Origin: a virus
Strand: one strand, 5' to 3'
Length of the DNA stretch: 26,135 nt
Virus record (IMG/VR): IMGVR_UViG_3300030090_002191
Span: 1-26,135 of that record
Each line of letters starts with the position of its first letter. Position 1 is the stretch's first letter. Below, piece after piece: positions 8,124-14,515 of the stretch. Under the pieces are notes generated by a model. The model searched no databases. It saw only the letters and a list, made by a program, of their open reading frames with translations, and had not been told where the DNA came from. A program made the translations under genes and the position numbers.

Positions 8124-8375
8124 ATGGCTAAAAAAGAAAAAGAAAAGCCAGTTATTAATCTTGATGGTAAAGAGTATATCATTGAGGACTTAACTGATGA
8201 GCAAAAAATGATGGTGAATCATATACAAGACATACAAAACAAACAAGCATCAAACAGTTTTGTTTCAGATCAATTAAGGGTAGGGCGTGATGCATTTATA
8301 AAAATGCTAAAAGAGTCTTTATCCAAGCCTAAAAATCATTCACCACATGACCCCGGAGATGAGAACGACTCATGA
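8124..8375 (+). CDS. Small LDGKEY-type phage protein (unknown function)
   Basis: This 83-residue protein starts at ATG 8124 after AAGGAG. Following a Lys/Glu-rich start, it reads VINLDGKEYIIEDLTDEQKMMVNHIQDI, then QLRVGRDAFIKMLKESL. This arrangement, a short strand pair, a helix with a D.QK..VNHI.D core, and a second helix with V.RDAFI..L, is one I know from many small marine phage proteins near fibre genes (possibly the family called DUF6447, from memory). The helical segment could form a short coiled coil. The role is unknown; position directly after the fibre suggests a fibre-assembly or lysis-region accessory. It overlaps the next gene by ATGA. Confidence 0.65.
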   Translation: MAKKEKEKPVINLDGKEYIIEDLTDEQKMMVNHIQDIQNKQASNSFVSDQLRVGRDAFIKMLKESLSKPKNHSPHDPGDENDS

Positions 8376-8662
8376 TAATTAGATGTGCCTATGATCATGA
8401 TGTAGTAATTCATTTAAATAAAAAGAAGGGAATTACAAAAAAAGTGAAGTTGGCTGATGGAACTTTTATTACATTAACATACCCAGCAGATAAAAATTAT
8501 TTTTTGCGAGTTGGTGATACTATTACTATGAAGAGTGATAGCTTCAAGGATATTGAGGAACAGTATGTGAAGGAATGTGCAAATTTGCAGGATTCTGATG
8601 ATCATGGGCGTATCGACATAGTTAAAAATAAACTTGTTAATAATAAAGTTGTTAATCGATGA
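8372..8662 (+). CDS. Hypothetical protein, 96 residues
   Basis: This 96-residue frame begins at ATG 8372, overlapping the previous stop by ATGA, and ends overlapping the next ATG at 8659. The N-terminal half looks beta-rich (KKVKLADGTFITLTYPADKNYFLRVGDTITMKS), like a small barrel, and the C-terminal part is charged and helical, ending in a run of Lys, Asn and Val. No motif, signal peptide or membrane segment is seen. It lies in the fibre-to-lysis stretch. I do not recognise it. Confidence 0.6.
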   Translation: MIIRCAYDHDVVIHLNKKKGITKKVKLADGTFITLTYPADKNYFLRVGDTITMKSDSFKDIEEQYVKECANLQDSDDHGRIDIVKNKLVNNKVVNR

Positions 8663-8757
8663 AAAAGAAAATAAAAAAGTTGGTTAAGAAGTATTCAAAC
8701 GATTTTGAATTAGGACAAAAGGTGCGAGAATATGTCTTCAAAAAAAATAAATGTTGA
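8659..8757 (+). CDS. Hypothetical 32-residue basic peptide
   Basis: A short frame starts at ATG 8659, overlapping the previous stop by ATGA. It encodes 32 residues, with a lysine-rich start and the core YSNDFELGQKVREYV, a sequence style found in small phage proteins. It ends at a TGA just after an 8-A run (8740-8747). That run is a place where slippage could carry ribosomes into the frame of the next entry (starting 8732), which would give a longer product. Evidence is coupling and composition only. Confidence 0.45.
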   Translation: MKKKIKKLVKKYSNDFELGQKVREYVFKKNKC

Positions 8758-8863
8758 TACGAGCTATAATATTCCTGTTGTGTATGACACACATCAATTG
8801 TTATCAAATGCAAAACGTGGAAAACACTGTGTATGTAGAAATAAAAGACACCAGAGGACTTGA
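8732..8863 (+). CDS. Hypothetical 43-residue protein (overlaps neighbours)
   Basis: This frame starts at ATG 8732 with AGGTG 10 bases upstream and encodes 43 residues beginning MSSKKINVDTSYNIPVVYDT. The N-terminal half looks protein-like; the C-terminal part (HCVCRNKRHQRT) looks less so and overlaps the frame that continues to 8945. Three frames crowd 8659-8945, so at least one is probably spurious. A fusion of the 8659 frame into this one by slippage on the 8-A run is possible. Confidence 0.35.
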   Translation: MSSKKINVDTSYNIPVVYDTHQLLSNAKRGKHCVCRNKRHQRT

Positions 8864-8945
8864 GCATTGGTACAAAGAAAAAGTATTAGATGGCGAGAAC
8901 TACTGCGTACTGCACTTTCAATGGGAAACAGTCAGGATTAAATGA
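8751..8945 (+). CDS. Hypothetical protein, possible signal peptide or membrane anchor
   Basis: This frame encodes 64 residues from ATG 8751, or 45 residues from an internal ATG at 8808. The longer form begins MLIRAIIFLLCMTHINC, which has a positive residue followed by a hydrophobic stretch and could be a signal or anchor segment. The second half (NTVYVEIKDTRGLEHWYKEKVL... ending FQWETVRIK) looks like folded protein. The stop overlaps the next ATG (8942) by ATGA, supporting this frame as part of the operon. No clear ribosome-binding site precedes either start, so the exact start is uncertain. Confidence 0.5.
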   Translation: MLIRAIIFLLCMTHINCYQMQNVENTVYVEIKDTRGLEHWYKEKVLDGENYCVLHFQWETVRIK

Positions 8946-9265
8946 GTGTTAAGCCTAAAACAGCTCGCAGTTACAGAGGTGCTATTATTGATGACAACGC
9001 TGTTATCTCCCTCAACATTAAATTTCTTATTAATGTTTTGCTTGCAGTTGGTGCATTAGTATATGGGTATTGGAAGGTTGAAACTCGAATTGCTTCTCTT
9101 GAAGGGAAAATGCTTGATGCTAATGAACAAATTGGGAGTTTACTTGATAAACACATCGTGGAAGAAAGGATTGAGAGAGAGGAATTGGCAGAAAAGGTAA
9201 AGTTTTATGAGAAAGAATTTAACATCAACCCATTGAGTTGGAATAAAAAAAGGAAAAGAAAATGA
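8942..9265 (+). CDS. Single-span membrane protein with cytoplasmic-style coiled coil, lysis-region candidate
   Basis: This 107-residue protein has one hydrophobic segment at about residues 26-44 (IKFLINVLLAVGALVYGYW), followed by a charged helix with coiled-coil character (about 48-90) and a very basic end (NKKRKRK). It overlaps both neighbours by ATGA. It is the first of four consecutive membrane proteins ahead of the lysis enzyme at 11186. A membrane anchor with a coiled coil fits a holin partner, antiholin or spanin-like accessory, but no lipobox or spanin pair is seen, so the role is inferred only from location. Confidence 0.55.
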   Translation: MSVKPKTARSYRGAIIDDNAVISLNIKFLINVLLAVGALVYGYWKVETRIASLEGKMLDANEQIGSLLDKHIVEERIEREELAEKVKFYEKEFNINPLSWNKKRKRK

Positions 9266-9513
9266 GTAAAGTAAATGATTTTTTTCTTCAGTTTGGGTCT
9301 GATAAATTTATGCATTTCATGGCAGGCTCTGCTGGATTTGCAATTACAGAATCATGGATTGTATTGTCTATCTTAGCTTTTGGTAAAGAATTATATGATT
9401 ATATAGATCATAAAGCATGGTCTAATAAAGATGTTATAGCAACTGTATTAGGCGGTCTGTTTTCTTTTGTTTCTATGTATATTTGGAACCTATTGCCATT
9501 TAAGGTATTTTAA
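9262..9513 (+). CDS. Small membrane protein resembling YfiM/DUF2279
   Basis: This 83-residue protein has a DKFMHFMAG segment (about residues 14-22), a hydrophobic helix (about 23-40), then FGKELYDYIDHKAWSNKDVIATVLGGL, and a second hydrophobic helix. The D(K)..HF...G / KE.YD / S..D..AT..GG pattern matches my memory of the YfiM-like family found in bacterial envelopes and in phages; its biochemical role is not known to me. It is encoded between two single-span membrane proteins in the probable lysis block and overlaps both. Confidence 0.55.
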   Translation: MSKVNDFFLQFGSDKFMHFMAGSAGFAITESWIVLSILAFGKELYDYIDHKAWSNKDVIATVLGGLFSFVSMYIWNLLPFKVF

Positions 9514-9830
9514 TGGATTTTATGGCTCTCTACTCGGAAGCAGGAATGATCGGCGTGGTCGGAGCAATGTTCGTGTATCTAGTGGTATCGTTATCTAATA
9601 AATCTGCAAAACAACAAGAAACTCTAGAAGATTTAAAGACAGAAAACAGGGGTCAGTCAGAAACATTAGAAAATATGGAAGGCATGATTATTAAGTTAAT
9701 TGAACGCTGGAATAAATCTGATGATAAATTGGATCGAAAGTTTGATGCAATGACAAAAGAAATCAACGACCTAGATAATCAAATTAGCCGAGTAGAGGGT
9801 AGTTTATCTAGGATAAATGGAAAACATTAA
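9513..9830 (+). CDS. Holin-like protein (N-terminal membrane helix plus coiled coil)
   Basis: This 105-residue protein has a hydrophobic N-terminal segment (about residues 9-27, EAGMIGVVGAMFVYLVVSL) immediately followed by a long charged helix (about 30-105) with heptad-like Leu/Ile spacing, including a KLDRKFDAMTKEINDLDNQI stretch. This layout resembles BhlA/UviB-type holin-like proteins, small membrane proteins that permeabilise the inner membrane at lysis. It overlaps the previous stop by TAATG and is followed by another short membrane protein and, within 1.4 kb, the lysis enzyme. Holin function is inferred from topology and context. Confidence 0.55.
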   Translation: MDFMALYSEAGMIGVVGAMFVYLVVSLSNKSAKQQETLEDLKTENRGQSETLENMEGMIIKLIERWNKSDDKLDRKFDAMTKEINDLDNQISRVEGSLSRINGKH

Positions 9831-9967
9831 TGGACAGTGTAAAGGTAGCAGCAATTAGTTTTAGTAATTATTTTATAGGTTTAACGCAGGTGCATGAGAT
9901 ATTGCAAATTATTGTAGCACTCTTGTCGATTATTTTACTACTAATGAATATCAAACGAGGAAAATAG
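9830..9967 (+). CDS. 45-residue single-span membrane peptide
   Basis: This frame starts at ATG 9830, overlapping the preceding stop by one base (TAATG), and encodes 45 residues with one strong membrane segment (ILQIIVALLSIILLLMN) and a basic end (IKRGK). Such peptides are common in phage lysis blocks as holins, antiholins or regulators. It is followed one base later by the next start. The continuous coupling to holin-like genes makes it likely to be real. Confidence 0.5.
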   Translation: MDSVKVAAISFSNYFIGLTQVHEILQIIVALLSIILLLMNIKRGK

Positions 9968-9968
9968 T

Positions 9969-10196
9969 ATGGACATCAAATCAATGTTAGTTAAGCTCGC
10001 AGAAGAGCAGGCAGAAAGAATGCAAGAAGAAGCAGTCAAAAGTTTAGCATCCGAAGAGATGAAAGAGAAGATTGCTAGTGCTATAAATAAAAGAATTGAT
10101 ATACCATTTGTCAGCGAAGATAAAGAACAAGTGTTCTTTGAAAAAATGGTTGATGTGGTGACAGATGTTTTAGAGGGCGTATTTAAAGGTAAGTAA
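9969..10196 (+). CDS. Hypothetical helical protein, 75 residues
   Basis: This 75-residue acidic, Glu/Lys-rich protein is preceded by CGAGGAAAA. The first half is a long charged helix (LVKLAEEQAERMQEEAVKSL) and the second half another (EKMVDVVTDVLEGVFKG). No motif or membrane segment is seen. It lies between the holin-like genes and the basic protein cluster and overlaps the next start by TAATG. I do not recognise it; a small cytoplasmic regulator or virion component are both possible. Confidence 0.55.
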   Translation: MDIKSMLVKLAEEQAERMQEEAVKSLASEEMKEKIASAINKRIDIPFVSEDKEQVFFEKMVDVVTDVLEGVFKGK

Positions 10197-10495
10197 TGGC
10201 GGTCCCAGATCGAGTAAGATCAACAATGCGCAGGCTTGGCCTGCGTGGGGTAAACAAGCCAAAGAGAACACCTGGTCATAAAACAAAATCGCATGTTGTT
10301 ATGGCAAAGTCTGGAAGTAAGTATAAGTTAATACGCTTTGGCCAGCAAGGCGCAAAAACAGCCGGGAAACCGCGCAAAGGTGAATCAGCAAGGATGAAAG
10401 CCAAGCGCAGATCATTTAAGGCTAGACATGCTAAAAACATCGCGAGAGGGCGCATGAGCGCAGCGTATTGGGCAGACCGGGTGAAATGGAGCTAA
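10196..10495 (+). CDS. Highly basic protein, marine-phage KHAKNIA-type family
   Basis: This 99-residue Arg/Lys-rich protein contains LRGVNKPKRTPGHKTKSHVV, then KYKLIRFGQQGAKTAGKP, and ends KARHAKNIARGRMSAAYWADRVKW. This three-part pattern is one I know from small conserved proteins of marine phages and some giant viruses (called DUF6321, from memory). Very high positive charge suggests nucleic-acid or capsid-interior binding, but no function is established to my knowledge. It heads a run of five basic small proteins. Confidence 0.65.
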   Translation: MAVPDRVRSTMRRLGLRGVNKPKRTPGHKTKSHVVMAKSGSKYKLIRFGQQGAKTAGKPRKGESARMKAKRRSFKARHAKNIARGRMSAAYWADRVKWS

Positions 10496-10496
10496 G

Positions 10497-10670
10497 ATGA
10501 AAGTAAAAGGAATTAGCGTTACAGGATTAAGTAAAAGACAAGTGGCTGCAATGCGTAGACACGCCAGGCATCATACTGCTAAACATCTACGATCTATGGT
10601 AAATGCAATGCGCAGGGGTGCGACATTTAGTCAGTCACATACCAGCGCAATGAGGAAAGTTGGCAAATGA
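10497..10670 (+). CDS. 57-residue basic His/Met-rich phage protein
   Basis: This frame starts at ATG 10497, one base after the previous stop, and ends overlapping the next ATG by ATGA. Its 57 residues contain LSKRQVAAMRRHARHHTAKH followed by a LRSMVNAMRRGATFSQSHTSAM segment and end RKVGK. The motif R(H)..HHT.KH...M...M..G.TF..(S/A)H..AM..VGK recurs in small marine phage proteins as I recall them. It is probably two helices with clustered Arg/His. Function is unknown; it belongs to the basic microprotein cluster. Confidence 0.6.
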   Translation: MKVKGISVTGLSKRQVAAMRRHARHHTAKHLRSMVNAMRRGATFSQSHTSAMRKVGK

Positions 10671-10855
10671 GAAAAAAGAAACGCAGAAAATCAAGAGTCA
10701 ATGAAGCAGGTAATTACACAAAGCCTGCACTTCGTAAGAGATTGTTTTATAAAATTAAGCGAGGAAATAAGGGCGGTAGGCCAAATCAATGGAGCGCAAG
10801 AAAAAGCCAGATGCTCGCCTTAGCGTATAAACGTGCAGGCGGTGGGTATAAGTAA
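10667..10855 (+). CDS. 62-residue basic protein with NEAGNYTKP...GGRPNQWSARKSQMLA core
   Basis: This 62-residue protein is strongly basic, with the ordered motifs VNEAGNYTKPALRKRLF, KIKRGNKGGRPNQWSARKSQ and a C-terminal YKRAGGGYK. The NYTKP..RKRL and GG..(G/N)QWSARK(S/A)Q elements occur in a widespread small viral family of unknown function (marine phages, some large DNA viruses), from memory. It overlaps the previous stop by ATGA and the next start by TAATG. Charge and conservation suggest binding to DNA or RNA, possibly packaged in the virion; this is inference. Confidence 0.62.
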   Translation: MRKKKRRKSRVNEAGNYTKPALRKRLFYKIKRGNKGGRPNQWSARKSQMLALAYKRAGGGYK

Positions 10856-11103
10856 TGGCGTTGAAAAAGTCACAGCGCAGTTTAAGGAATTGGACTAGGC
10901 AAGATTGGGATTATATATCCAAAGGTGATAGCAAGAAACCACGCAGTAAACGTGGACGATATTTACCAGCTAGTGTTAGAAAAAGATTAAGTAAGTCACA
11001 AAAGGCTTACGAAAACAGATTAAAGCGCGCTGCAAGCAAACAGGGTAAGCAACGCGCAAAGTATAGTAAAAGAACAAGAAGCAAAGTAAGGAGAGCAAGA
11101 TAA
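10855..11103 (+). CDS. 82-residue basic protein, KKSQ..L..W..QDW type
   Basis: This 82-residue basic protein begins MALKKSQRSLRNWTRQDWDY, then has a GRYLPASVRKRLS segment, and ends in an almost purely basic tail (KQGKQRAKYSKRTRSKVRRAR). The KKSQ-L..W..Q.W start and RYLP....L segment match a small conserved viral family I recall from marine phages and giant viruses (DUF5872-like). The tail resembles a nucleic-acid-binding or protamine-like extension. It overlaps its neighbours by single-base TAATG junctions. Confidence 0.62.
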   Translation: MALKKSQRSLRNWTRQDWDYISKGDSKKPRSKRGRYLPASVRKRLSKSQKAYENRLKRAASKQGKQRAKYSKRTRSKVRRAR

Positions 11104-11189
11104 TGCCATATCATAAAGGTCATGGAAAAAAGAAAAAGAAGGGTAAGAAGAAAAAGAATAAAATGATGAGGAAAATGAGACGTAAATGA
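11103..11189 (+). CDS. 28-residue Lys/Arg microprotein
   Basis: This is a tiny frame from ATG 11103 (overlapping the previous stop by TAATG) to 11189 (overlapping the next ATG by ATGA). It begins MPYHKGHG, and most of the rest is Lys, Arg and Met. The MPYHKGH start is one I associate with similar short phage peptides. Both junctions couple it to clear genes, which supports translation. It is the last of the five consecutive basic proteins. Confidence 0.5.
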   Translation: MPYHKGHGKKKKKGKKKKNKMMRKMRRK

Positions 11190-11668
11190 TTGATCAACCG
11201 CAAATCAAAAGTCTCATTGCTGATACTATTAATAGTATGGGTAAGAAGTACGCTAATCCCAAAGCAATTGATTTAGTGTACAATACTGGCTTAGTCGAAA
11301 GCAAATACAAGTACATTGCTCAAATCAAAGGGCCAGCGCGAGGCTTTTGGCAATGTGAACCATTTACAGCAGTTTCACTGTGCAATGATTATCTTCAGTT
11401 TAGACAAAAACTATTAAAAAAAGTTGCAGCACTATGCTACTTAAATGAGTCATATTTTACCGATCCTAGTGAGGATGCTTGGGAAGATATATTAAAAACT
11501 AATCTGATAGCACAAATCATTGTATGTAGATTGCACTACTGGAGAATACCAAAACCTTTGCCACAAACTATTGAAGAACAAGCGGTATACTGGAAAAATT
11601 CATACAATACTAGTTTAGGTAAAGGCACCAAAGAGCATTTTATGGAAATCGTAGAGAAATATGGATGA
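11186..11668 (+). CDS. Transglycosylase/lysozyme-like protein (probable endolysin)
   Basis: This 160-residue protein resembles a phage family of lytic-transglycosylase-like proteins that cut peptidoglycan. The recognisable path is VYNTGLVESKYKYIAQIKG (about residues 27-45, with the Glu of GLVES the likely catalytic acid), ARGFWQCEPFTAVSL (about 47-61), a helical middle ending IAQIIVCRLHYWRIPKPLP (about 109-127), and AVYWKNSYNTSLGKGT (about 134-149). The E-S..Y, G.WQ.E..T and WK..YNT.LG.GT elements are the ones I remember from this family. There is no signal peptide, so release would need a holin; four small membrane proteins lie just upstream. It could instead be a virion-associated wall hydrolase. 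Confidence 0.65.
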   Translation: MIDQPQIKSLIADTINSMGKKYANPKAIDLVYNTGLVESKYKYIAQIKGPARGFWQCEPFTAVSLCNDYLQFRQKLLKKVAALCYLNESYFTDPSEDAWEDILKTNLIAQIIVCRLHYWRIPKPLPQTIEEQAVYWKNSYNTSLGKGTKEHFMEIVEKYG

Positions 11669-11855
11669 TGCGCAGAAGATAGACAATCTTATTCAAATTA
11701 TGATTGAACTAAAAAGTGTGTGTAAGCAGTTAGAGGACCCTCGTAATGATATTGATGTATTAATCGGTACTATGATTGCCATGATTATCTGCGTAGAAAT
11801 ACCAGATGTAACCATTTTACCTACTACTAACAACTTAGGAATCGCAATGGCATGA
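11661..11855 (+). CDS. Hypothetical protein, 64 residues
   Basis: This 64-residue frame starts at ATG 11661, overlapping the end of the lysis enzyme by 8 bases, and ends overlapping the next ATG (11852) by ATGA. It has a charged N-terminal helix (DDAQKIDNLIQIMIELKSVC), a short hydrophobic middle (VLIGTMIAMIICVEI) that is marginal as a membrane span, and a polar end. No family is recognised. Its coupling to both neighbours supports translation. Confidence 0.5.
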   Translation: MDDAQKIDNLIQIMIELKSVCKQLEDPRNDIDVLIGTMIAMIICVEIPDVTILPTTNNLGIAMA

Positions 11856-12826
11856 GTTATTCAGAAGCATTTTGCAACACCACAACTGATTTACAAGCAG
11901 TGATTAGCGACATTGATCGCTACGACAGGAAGCGTGTCTTGATGAATAATTTCATCACTACAGATACCAGTAATCTTTACCAATTGGTAGACACAGGACA
12001 TATAGAAAATTTGTATCGCAATGGTATAGAGATGACATCTGTTACAGACACTCCGAATGCTGATAACGAGTACAATTACAGCAGTAGCACAGACTCATTC
12101 CAGTTCTTTTTGTCATCTTCGTCAGTCAGCGCATTAAACAGCGATGTATTTGAAGCAGGCGAAGATTGGAACACTTTGAAAACCAGGGTCATCAAAGAAC
12201 AAGCAGATCATATTAGAAGTTTTTTGAATCGTCCTATTTATAAGCGTGGTAATTCTAATTATCAAGGCGCAGCAGATAGGCCATATGACTTCATTGTGAT
12301 CCGATGCAATGCGCTGTTGGCCTGCGCTGATTTGGTGCGCAGCCAAGACCCGGAGAAAGCATCTGAGCTCGATGAATTAGTATTAGGCGATGATGGGTTA
12401 CTAGTTAAACTCAAAAGACGCGATTATGTCATGTGGAATGAAACATCATTTCGCAGTGAATCTGGTGTAATACGAGAAGTAAGTGTCAATGGCTCTACTA
12501 CCGGGTATATTGAAGATATTAAGATGTACGGACCACCAAGCACAGATTACGATGAAGTGCGCGTAGTCATAAGCACCGCAGGTACATTTTCTCCTGGTAC
12601 AGCTTCTACGGTCAAATATGATGTGTTTACAAAGGATGACACTGGCCTGCGCAGGCATAAGTCTGTGGATGCAGAGGTAATGAATGGCGATTATCAGCCA
12701 CTTGCATACGGCGCACTGATACGTTTTCAATCTGGAGTATTTACATTAAATGATGAGTGGAGTATTACATTCCAATCAGACGATGTGCAAATGGGAACTG
12801 TGCGCAGTGGACAGATTTATAGATAA
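11852..12826 (+). CDS. Putative head-tail connector/adaptor structural protein
   Basis: This 324-residue protein sits at the start of the tail module, just before a tail-completion candidate, where head-tail adaptors usually lie. Residues 1-220 are largely helical, with a middle segment DRPYDFIVIRCNALLACADLVRSQDPEKASELDELVLGDDG (helical bundle of the kind seen in connector proteins; written here only by its position, about 140-180). Residues 200-324 are beta-rich (IREVSVNGSTTGYIEDI, DEVRVVISTAG, WSITFQSDDVQMGTVRSGQI). No catalytic motif is visible. The connector call is positional; a neck or baseplate component cannot be excluded. Confidence 0.45.
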   Translation: MSYSEAFCNTTTDLQAVISDIDRYDRKRVLMNNFITTDTSNLYQLVDTGHIENLYRNGIEMTSVTDTPNADNEYNYSSSTDSFQFFLSSSSVSALNSDVFEAGEDWNTLKTRVIKEQADHIRSFLNRPIYKRGNSNYQGAADRPYDFIVIRCNALLACADLVRSQDPEKASELDELVLGDDGLLVKLKRRDYVMWNETSFRSESGVIREVSVNGSTTGYIEDIKMYGPPSTDYDEVRVVISTAGTFSPGTASTVKYDVFTKDDTGLRRHKSVDAEVMNGDYQPLAYGALIRFQSGVFTLNDEWSITFQSDDVQMGTVRSGQIYR

Positions 12827-12846
12827 TGTCATCCTTAAAGGTATAA

Positions 12847-13269
12847 ATGATGGCTATAAGTTTTGAAAATGTCATCTTTGAAAGAATAATAGAAAGTGTC
12901 AATACAATCATTGCTGATGAATTTAGTATACAAATATTTTACGATGAGCATCAAGGAAATCAAAGTTTCCTTATTCAACCTGTAAGCGATGAAATTGTTG
13001 ATACTCTTTCACATGGACAGATTAGAGAAGTAACAATTAACATACAATATGAATTAGATTTAAGTAATAAAATCACTAAAAATGCATTTAAACAAGTAAT
13101 GAGTATCACGGAGCGTTTAAAAAGACTGCTTTTTAATAACAACACCTATAGTGTTAGTGGTTCTAATAAATTTCGCAATGGAAGTGTTGCTAACATCGCC
13201 TATGAACAAGAGGAAGACATTTTAAGAAGTATTACAACATTTTCATGTCAAACATTGGAGTTAGTATGA
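12847..13269 (+). CDS. Putative tail completion / tail terminator protein
   Basis: This 140-residue protein fits the size and place of tail terminator or completion proteins, which cap the tail tube at the head-proximal end. It begins with a helix (ENVIFERIIESVNTIIA), followed by strands (FSIQIFYDEHQGNQSFLIQP, REVTINIQYELDL), a second helix (KQVMSITERLKRLLFNN) and a C-terminal strand: the alpha-beta pattern common to these proteins. It follows the connector candidate and precedes the tail tube gene. Two start codons occur in tandem (12847 and 12850), and either would do. Function is inferred from order and secondary structure. Confidence 0.5.
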   Translation: MMAISFENVIFERIIESVNTIIADEFSIQIFYDEHQGNQSFLIQPVSDEIVDTLSHGQIREVTINIQYELDLSNKITKNAFKQVMSITERLKRLLFNNNTYSVSGSNKFRNGSVANIAYEQEEDILRSITTFSCQTLELV

Positions 13270-13457
13270 TTGTAAAGGCAAAAGAAGAATATAAAAATTT
13301 AAAAGATAATGAAAATTTTATAGCGTTAGGCAAAGCAAGCACTCATTTACAATTATTAGCAGGTATGGAGTGTGAGGTATCAAAATCGTTATTGCCACTT
13401 CCAAAAAAATTGTTAGAAGTTTTAGAAACAAAAAAAATTAAAAGTGAGGAAAAATAA
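13266..13457 (+). CDS. Hypothetical 63-residue protein
   Basis: I place the start at ATG 13266, which overlaps the preceding stop by ATGA and follows TTGGAG; an in-frame upstream start would add only seven residues. The protein is helical and charged (VKAKEEYKNLKDNENFIALG, then SKSLLPLPKKLLEVLETKK), ending with Lys/Glu. It lies between the tail-completion candidate and the tail tube. No family is recognised. Confidence 0.5.
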   Translation: MIVKAKEEYKNLKDNENFIALGKASTHLQLLAGMECEVSKSLLPLPKKLLEVLETKKIKSEEK

Positions 13458-14473
13458 TGGCTAAAAGCTCCATATTTCAAACTACTCAACAGACAAATGT
13501 AATCATAGGTACTGAATCAACATTTGGCACAAAAGCAGCAACAGGTGCTACTAGAATTCATATGCCAGTAGTAAGTTATAGTTTTAGTGAAGTTGCTAAT
13601 CATACATTAGCTGTCGCTCCATTTAGACAAGGCGCAGGTGGCGCAACACAATCAACAGAAATGGTAAAGGCTCAACGGCATGATAGAATGTATGAAGTAA
13701 CACTAGAGTTTATGGGTTCACCTCAAGCAATTAATAGAGTTTGTTTAGCGTTATTTGGCGATGATGACGGAACCAATGCGTTGTTAGGATCAATGCCACC
13801 TTCACATAATATTAATGGAAGCACAGCAATTCCAGTGACGTTATATTTTGATAAAGGAAGTGCTAGTGCCGCAGATACTGCAATATCTTTTAAGAGTTGT
13901 ATGTGTACATCATTTACATTATCTGGCGATATTGGTGGTAATGGTGGCGTGATTATGGGTTCGGCTACCTTTGTCACAGGTTTTAATCCAGATAAAGCCA
14001 ATATTTCTTTTAGTGGCGGTACAGAAACCACAATCGCTAACCAATCAAGTTATTTTAATATGCACGATCTTTCTGCAACTACAATTACGCCATCTGGCGG
14101 TAGTGCTGAAGATTTAGTCTTGTTTTCTTTTGAGTTAAATATTGCAAGATCAGTCAATCGAGTTGGATTTGATACTGCTGCAAATGGATTTGCACCATTG
14201 GGATATGTGATTGGCGGATATGAAGTTACTGGTAGCATGGTGGTTAAGCGAGATGCAGAATCCGATGCCGCGATTACTTACGCTGATACCGCTGAACCAG
14301 TATGTGCAATTAGTATAACAGATGGAACATTTGCAATAGCGGCAGCTAAAGCGATTATTGATCAGTCATCAATAAATTTTGATGAGGATGGTTTTAAAAC
14401 TGCCATACCATTTAGATGTACATATGACGCTGCGAACACAAGTAATGCAGTAGTCACAATCTCTACATCATAG
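13457..14473 (+). CDS. Tail tube / major tail protein
   Basis: This 338-residue protein is most likely the major tail tube subunit, which polymerises around the tape measure. It opens with QTNVIIGTESTFGTKAATGA and continues as Gly/Ser/Thr-rich beta structure (YEVTLEFMGSPQAINRV, CTSFTLSGDIGGNGGVIMGS, FSFELNIARSVNRVGF, YEVTGSMVVKRDAES), the pattern typical of tail-tube beta-sandwich proteins, which often contain an E..FGT..A start and a later GG.EVTGS.. strand. It directly precedes the frameshifted tail chaperone pair and tape measure, the conserved order in long-tailed phages. Confidence 0.72.
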   Translation: MAKSSIFQTTQQTNVIIGTESTFGTKAATGATRIHMPVVSYSFSEVANHTLAVAPFRQGAGGATQSTEMVKAQRHDRMYEVTLEFMGSPQAINRVCLALFGDDDGTNALLGSMPPSHNINGSTAIPVTLYFDKGSASAADTAISFKSCMCTSFTLSGDIGGNGGVIMGSATFVTGFNPDKANISFSGGTETTIANQSSYFNMHDLSATTITPSGGSAEDLVLFSFELNIARSVNRVGFDTAANGFAPLGYVIGGYEVTGSMVVKRDAESDAAITYADTAEPVCAISITDGTFAIAAAKAIIDQSSINFDEDGFKTAIPFRCTYDAANTSNAVVTISTS

Positions 14474-14515
14474 ATTTCATCACGATCACACGCCATTTTC
14501 ATCTAAGGATGAACA

